In this document: positions 59,986-64,000 of the stretch, in pieces
How positions within the stretch are numbered: position 1 is the stretch's first letter
How the letters are laid out: each line of letters opens with the position of its first letter
Notes under the pieces: generated by a model
The model's input: the letters and a program-made list of their open reading frames with translations, nothing else
Databases searched by the model: none
What the model was told of the DNA's origin: nothing
Source of the DNA: CAXMST01 sp963793415
Lineage (GTDB): Bacteria > Actinomycetota > Thermoleophilia > Solirubrobacterales > 70-9
Direction: 5' to 3'
DNA length: 64,000 nucleotides
NCBI GenBank assembly: GCA_963793415.1
Contig: CAWCAC010000002.1
Span: forward strand, 2,108,001 to 2,172,000
Program-made: the position numbers and the translations under genes

Positions 59986-62286
59986 CTAGCTCAGAGTCTT
60001 CTCGACCTGCTTGGTCTCGAACACCTCGAGGATGTCGCCGACCTTGACGTCGGCGAAGCCGTCGAGGGTGACGCCGCACTCCTGGCCGACCTCGACCTCG
60101 TTGACGTCGTCCTTGAAGCGGCGCAGGGAGCGGACCTTGCCGGTCCAGATCACGGTGCCGTCGCGGACGACGCGGACGTCGGCGTTGCGGTTGATCCGGC
60201 CCTCGTTGACGCGCGAGCCGGCGATCGTGCCGACCTTGGAGGCCTTGAACAGTTCCAGGACCTCGGCCTCGCCGATCGTCTCCTCGACCTCTTCGGGCTC
60301 GAGCATGCCCTCCATCGCGGCTCGCAGCTCCTCGGTGATCTTGTAGATCACGGAGTAGGTGCGGATCTCGACGCCCTCGGTCTCCGCCGCGCGGCGCGCG
60401 TCGGCGAGCGGGCGGACGTTGAAGCCGATGATGATCGCGTCGGAGGCCGCGGCGAGCATCACGTCGGACTCGTTGATGCCGCCGGGAGCGGCGCGGATGA
60501 TGTCGACCGGGACCTCGTCCTGGGGCAGCTTCGCGATCTCGTCCTGAAGCGCTTCGAGCGAGCCGGAGACGTCGGCCTTGAGCAGCAGGTTGAGCTGCTT
60601 GACCTCGCCGGCGGTGGCCTTCGCAAAGACCTCCTCGAGCGTGACCCGACGGGCCTGGCGGCGGGCCAGGGCCTCGGTCTTGAGCCGGTTCGCACGCTCC
60701 TGGGCGAGCTGGCGGGCGCGACGATCGTTCTCGACGACCTGGGCGCGCTCGCCTGCCTCGCAGACGCCGTCGAACCCGAGCACCTCGACCGGGTCGCCGG
60801 GATGGGCCTCTAGCACGCGGTTACCGGTGTAGTCGTGCATCGCCTTGATGCGACCCCACTGCGAGCCGGCAACGATCGAGTCGCCGATCTTCAAGGTGCC
60901 GCGCTGGACGAGGATCGTGACGACGGAGCCGCGGCCGGCGTCGAGGTGCGACTCGATCACGATTCCGGAGGCATCGGCGGTCGGGTTCGACTTGAGCTCC
61001 TCGAGCTCGGTCACGAGCAGGACCATGTGCAGGAGCTCGTCGAGGCCCTCGTGAGTCTTGGCCGAGACGTCCTGGTAGACGGTGTCGCCGCCCCAGTCCT
61101 CGGGGTTGAGGCCCATCTGGGCAAGCTCGCCGCGGACCTTGTCGGGCTGCGCACCCTCCTTGTCGATCTTGTTGACGGCGATCATCACCGGCACGTCGGC
61201 AGCCTTGGCGTGGTCGATCGCCTCGACCGTCTGCGGCATGACGCCGTCGTCGGCGGCGACGACGATGATCGCCACGTCGGTGACCTTGGCGCCGCGGGCG
61301 CGCATCGCCGTGAAGGCCTCGTGGCCGGGGGTGTCGAGGAAGGTGATCGTCTTGCCCTCGGTGTGGACCTGGTAGGCGCCGATGTGCTGGGTGATGCCGC
61401 CGGCCTCGCCCGCGGCTACCTCGGTCTCGCGGATCGCGTCGAGCAGCGAAGTCTTGCCGTGGTCGACGTGGCCCATCACGGTCACGACCGGTGGCCGGTC
61501 GACGAGATCGCCCTCGGCGTCATCGTAGGTGACGTCCTCCTCGACCTCCTCGTCGGCGTGGATGATGTCGACCTTGCGGTCGAGCTTCTCCGCGACGACG
61601 GCGACAGTCTCGTCGGACAGGGTCTGAGTCAGCGTCGCCATCTCGCCGAGCTGCATCAGGGTCTTGATCACGTCCGCGGCGCTGACGCCGAGCGACTCGC
61701 CGACTTCGCGCACTGTCGCGCCCGAGTTGATCCGGACTGCCTGCTCCTCCTCCGGCTCCAGCGAATCGGGCCGTGAGGTGGGCTCCTCGAAGACGGGACG
61801 GCGGCGGCGGCCGCGGCGGCGCGGTGGGCGCTGAGGCGGCGGGCCGCCCATCTGGTCGCGGCGCGCGGCCTGCGAGTCGATCACGACCCGGCGACGCTTC
61901 TTCGACGCGGCGCCGGCACCGGCCGCAGCCGGAGCGGCGGCGGCGGGCTTTGCGGCGGCAGGAGCGGCGGCGGGCGCCGCCGGGGCCTGCGCAGGTGCCT
62001 CGGTCTTGGCCGCCGGAGCGGCCGGCTTCGGCTCGGCCGGGGCAGAGGGGGCCGCGGCCTTCGCGGGCGCCGCCTTGGCGGCGGGCGCGGGCGCAGGGGC
62101 AGCTGCTCCGTCCTCGGCCTTCTTCGGCAGGGCGCCGCTGTCGGCGAGGGCCTTCAGCGCCACCTGCTGGTCGACCGACGACGAGGCCGTCTTGACCTCG
62201 ACACCGGCCTCCTTGAGGGCGGTTACTACCTGCCTGCTCTCGAGCCCGAGAGCCTTGGCAATCTCATGAACGCGCTGCTTCGCCAT
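59986..62286 (-). CDS. infB: Translation initiation factor IF-2
   Basis: IF-2 brings initiator tRNA to the 30S subunit and drives subunit joining. The 766-residue protein has two IF2_N domains (1-55 and about 175-235) separated by a long Ala/Pro/Lys-rich linker and an Arg/Pro stretch. The G domain has G1 MGHVDHGKT (271-279), DTPGHEAF and NKID, and the C-terminal C1/C2 domains end the protein. The ATG at 62286 lies eight bases after nusA with no ylxR gene between, which is unusual since nusA-ylxR-infB is common in bacteria. Confidence 0.97.
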   Translation of the reverse strand: MAKQRVHEIAKALGLESRQVVTALKEAGVEVKTASSSVDQQVALKALADSGALPKKAEDGAAAPAPAPAAKAAPAKAAAPSAPAEPKPAAPAAKTEAPAQAPAAPAAAPAAAKPAAAAPAAAGAGAASKKRRRVVIDSQAARRDQMGGPPPQRPPRRRGRRRRPVFEEPTSRPDSLEPEEEQAVRINSGATVREVGESLGVSAADVIKTLMQLGEMATLTQTLSDETVAVVAEKLDRKVDIIHADEEVEEDVTYDDAEGDLVDRPPVVTVMGHVDHGKTSLLDAIRETEVAAGEAGGITQHIGAYQVHTEGKTITFLDTPGHEAFTAMRARGAKVTDVAIIVVAADDGVMPQTVEAIDHAKAADVPVMIAVNKIDKEGAQPDKVRGELAQMGLNPEDWGGDTVYQDVSAKTHEGLDELLHMVLLVTELEELKSNPTADASGIVIESHLDAGRGSVVTILVQRGTLKIGDSIVAGSQWGRIKAMHDYTGNRVLEAHPGDPVEVLGFDGVCEAGERAQVVENDRRARQLAQERANRLKTEALARRQARRVTLEEVFAKATAGEVKQLNLLLKADVSGSLEALQDEIAKLPQDEVPVDIIRAAPGGINESDVMLAAASDAIIIGFNVRPLADARRAAETEGVEIRTYSVIYKITEELRAAMEGMLEPEEVEETIGEAEVLELFKASKVGTIAGSRVNEGRINRNADVRVVRDGTVIWTGKVRSLRRFKDDVNEVEVGQECGVTLDGFADVKVGDILEVFETKQVEKTLS

Positions 62287-62294
62287 TCCGCTCC

Positions 62295-64000
62295 TCAGGC
62301 CTCTGCCTGCTCGGGATCGTGCTCGGAGGCGCCATCGGCGCCGCCCTCCGGATCCGCGGCCTCGTCGGTCTGTGCTTCCTCGACCGCCTCTGGCGCCACC
62401 TCGGCAGCCTCCTCGACGGCGTCGGCCTGATCCGGCGCGATCTCGGCGTCGGCCGGCGCCTCGGCGGCCAGCTCGGCGTCGTTCTCGGCGGTGAAGTCAG
62501 CCTCGCCCGCCTCCTCGGCGGCCTCGACCTCGGCCGCGACCTCCTCGGTTTCAGCGATCTCGGCGGCGGCCTCTTCGGCCGACACCTCGGTCTCCTCCGC
62601 TGCCTCGACCTCCTCGATCACCTCGGCTGCCTCGGCAATCTCCTCAGCCTCCTCGGCGACCTCCTCGGTCTCCGCGGCCCGCTCGGCGACGGCCTCGGCC
62701 TCCTCGACGACCTCCTCGGCCTCGGCCGCGAAGGCGGCATCGGCGCGGGCGACGATCTCGTTGACCGCGTCGTCGGCGGCCTCGGGATCGGCAAGCACGG
62801 CGACGTCCTCCTCGGAGAGCGAGCTCAACACCGTGACCTGGTTGGTCTCGAAGCGGACCAGCGCCTGGTGCTGCGGCAGACCGCAGAAGCGCGATCCGGC
62901 CAGCGATGCGTTCGGGCAGCGGCGGCCGGCGGAGAGGACCGCGGCGCAACGGCCGTCGGCGACCTCCTCGCCCTCCTCCTCGAAGCCCTCGTCGTCGCCC
63001 TGCTCGGCGAACTGCGACTCGCCGACGATGTCGACGCGCCAGCCGGTCAGCTTCGCGGCGAGACGGGCGTTCTGACCCTCGCGGCCGATCGCCAGCGAAA
63101 GCTGGTCGTCGGGCACGATCACCGTCGCCTGCCGGTCGTCGTCGTCGACGAGGACCTCGCGGACGCGAGCCGGGCTCAGCGCCTTGGCGACGAAGCGGGC
63201 GGGCTCCTCGTTGTAAGGAATGATGTCGATCTTCTCGCCGCGGAGCTCCGAAACCACCATGCGGACGCGGGATCCACGGGGCCCGACGCAGGCGCCAACC
63301 GGGTCGACGCCGTCGGCATGCGAGACGACCGCGATCTTCGAGCGGAAACCGGGCTCGCGGGCGACGCCGACGACCTCGACGAGACCGTCGGCGATCTCCG
63401 GTACCTCGAGGGCGAACAGCTTCTTGATCAGCTCGGGGCTCTTGCGGGAGACGACGACGCTCGGGCCCTTGCCCTCGGCGGAGACGTCGGTGATCACGGC
63501 CTTGATCCGGGCGCCGTGGTCATAGCGCTCGCTGTAGACCTGCTCGGAGCGAGGCAGCAGGGCCTCGACGCGATCGCGCAGCTGCACGAGCGTGTAACGG
63601 TTGTCGGACTGCTGGATGATCCCGGTGATCAGCTCGCCGACGCGGTCCTGGAACTCCTCGAACATCATCATCCGCTCGGCCTCGCGGATCCGCTGCAGGA
63701 CGACCTGCTTGGCGGTCTGAGCGGCGATCCGGCCGAAGTCGTCAGGGGTCACGTCGCGGGTCTCGATCTGATCCTCGTAGGGAGCGATCATCTCGGGATC
63801 GAGCTCGGGATCCTCGGGCTCCTCGAGCTCGCCGGTCTCGGGGTTGACCTTCGGCTCGGCGTCCTCGGCGGCCTGCTCGAGCAGCTTCTCCTCGAGCTCG
63901 GCGGGCAAGATCAGCTCGAAGACGCGGAAGTCGGCCGTCTCGCGATCGAGATCGACGCGGGCGTACTTGGCGGCTCCCGGGGTCTTCTTGTACGCGGAGA
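62295..64000 (-). CDS. nusA: Transcription termination/antitermination protein NusA (N-terminus beyond window), with Cys/His motif and acidic tail
   Basis: About 567 residues are visible; the N-terminal part of the NTD lies off the window. An NTD end (KYARVDLDRETADFRVFEL) leads to an S1 domain (QVYSERYDHGARIKAVITDV) and two KH domains (PVGACVGPRGSRVRMVVSEL and LSLAIGREGQNARLAAKLTG). Then an unusual C-terminus begins: a Cys-x9-Cys-x10-Cys-x4-His cluster (RCAAVLSAGRRC, GSRFCGLPQH; plus-strand 62868-62948), and last a tail of about 140 residues made mostly of Glu and Ala (62295-62726). NusA modulates pausing and termination. The cluster looks like a small zinc knuckle. A TTG inside the frame at 63908 is not the start, since conserved sequence continues upstream to the edge. 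Confidence 0.95.
   Translation of the reverse strand, partial: SAYKKTPGAAKYARVDLDRETADFRVFELILPAELEEKLLEQAAEDAEPKVNPETGELEEPEDPELDPEMIAPYEDQIETRDVTPDDFGRIAAQTAKQVVLQRIREAERMMMFEEFQDRVGELITGIIQQSDNRYTLVQLRDRVEALLPRSEQVYSERYDHGARIKAVITDVSAEGKGPSVVVSRKSPELIKKLFALEVPEIADGLVEVVGVAREPGFRSKIAVVSHADGVDPVGACVGPRGSRVRMVVSELRGEKIDIIPYNEEPARFVAKALSPARVREVLVDDDDRQATVIVPDDQLSLAIGREGQNARLAAKLTGWRVDIVGESQFAEQGDDEGFEEEGEEVADGRCAAVLSAGRRCPNASLAGSRFCGLPQHQALVRFETNQVTVLSSLSEEDVAVLADPEAADDAVNEIVARADAAFAAEAEEVVEEAEAVAERAAETEEVAEEAEEIAEAAEVIEEVEAAEETEVSAEEAAAEIAETEEVAAEVEAAEEAGEADFTAENDAELAAEAPADAEIAPDQADAVEEAAEVAPEAVEEAQTDEAADPEGGADGASEHDPEQAEA

Overview
The window is a 64 kb stretch of a high-GC actinobacterial chromosome. 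Coding is dense, GTG and TTG starts are frequent, and many neighbours overlap by 1 or 4 bases. RNase Y and RNase J occur together in a conserved block running nusA-infB ... rbfA-nrnA-truB-ribF-rpsO ... pnp-M16 protease ... dapB ... dapA-rnj ... ftsK-rodZ-cinA ... thpR-recA-recX ... rny ... miaB. I infer Actinomycetota, probably class Thermoleophilia (Solirubrobacterales-like). The class-level call is from general resemblance, not a database comparison. No rRNA, tRNA, CRISPR array, transposase or integrase is visible.

Layout. 1-12.5 kb (mostly minus): partial miaB, a membrane-anchored cytochrome c, rny (interrupted by a one-base frameshift), a HAD phosphatase, recX, recA, thpR, an epoxide hydrolase, cinA, a RodZ-like protein and ftsK. 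12.6-14.8 kb (plus): an OmpR-type two-component pair ending at two hairpins. 15-21.3 kb (minus): an HXXEE membrane protein, RNase J, dapA, an amidase, a PAP2 phosphatase and dapB. 21.3-28.8 kb: an accessory cassette with a hybrid histidine kinase, a receiver-PIG-L deacetylase fusion, an ATP-grasp enzyme, a PHP phosphoesterase, a processive membrane glycosyltransferase, a 53-residue membrane protein and a stand-alone Hpt protein. 29-32.6 kb (minus): M16 peptidase and pnp. 32.8-51.9 kb: a glycan-biosynthesis island that separates rpsO from pnp. 51.9-58.2 kb (minus): DsbA-like, peroxiredoxin, rpsO, ribF, truB, nrnA-like, rbfA, DUF503 and a secreted adenosine-deaminase-like protein. 58.2-60 kb: a divergent methylenetetrahydrofolate reductase between repeated palindromic elements. 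60-64 kb: infB and partial nusA.

How the genes work together. The backbone covers translation (nusA, infB, rbfA, truB, rpsO), RNA decay (pnp, rnj, rny, nrnA), lysine/diaminopimelate synthesis (dapA, dapB), DNA repair and segregation (recA, recX, ftsK) and envelope shape (RodZ-like). Two accessory blocks lie inside this backbone. The first (21.3-28.8 kb) contains every component of a phosphorelay (hybrid kinase, Hpt, receiver) and wires it directly to a deacetylase and a polysaccharide synthase. The second (32.8-51.9 kb) encodes a synthase with N-terminal MshEN-like, potentially c-di-GMP-binding, regions, a Wzx-type flippase, several GT2/GT4 enzymes, a UDP-galactopyranose-mutase-like flavoprotein, a methyltransferase, and a fusion of a ChbG/YdjC deacetylase with a formyltransferase that could convert N-acetyl sugars to N-formyl sugars.

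The strongest candidates for undescribed biology are the phosphorelay-deacetylase-synthase cassette, the MshEN-GT2 synthase, the deacetylase-formyltransferase fusion, and NusA carrying a Cys3-His motif plus a long acidic tail.
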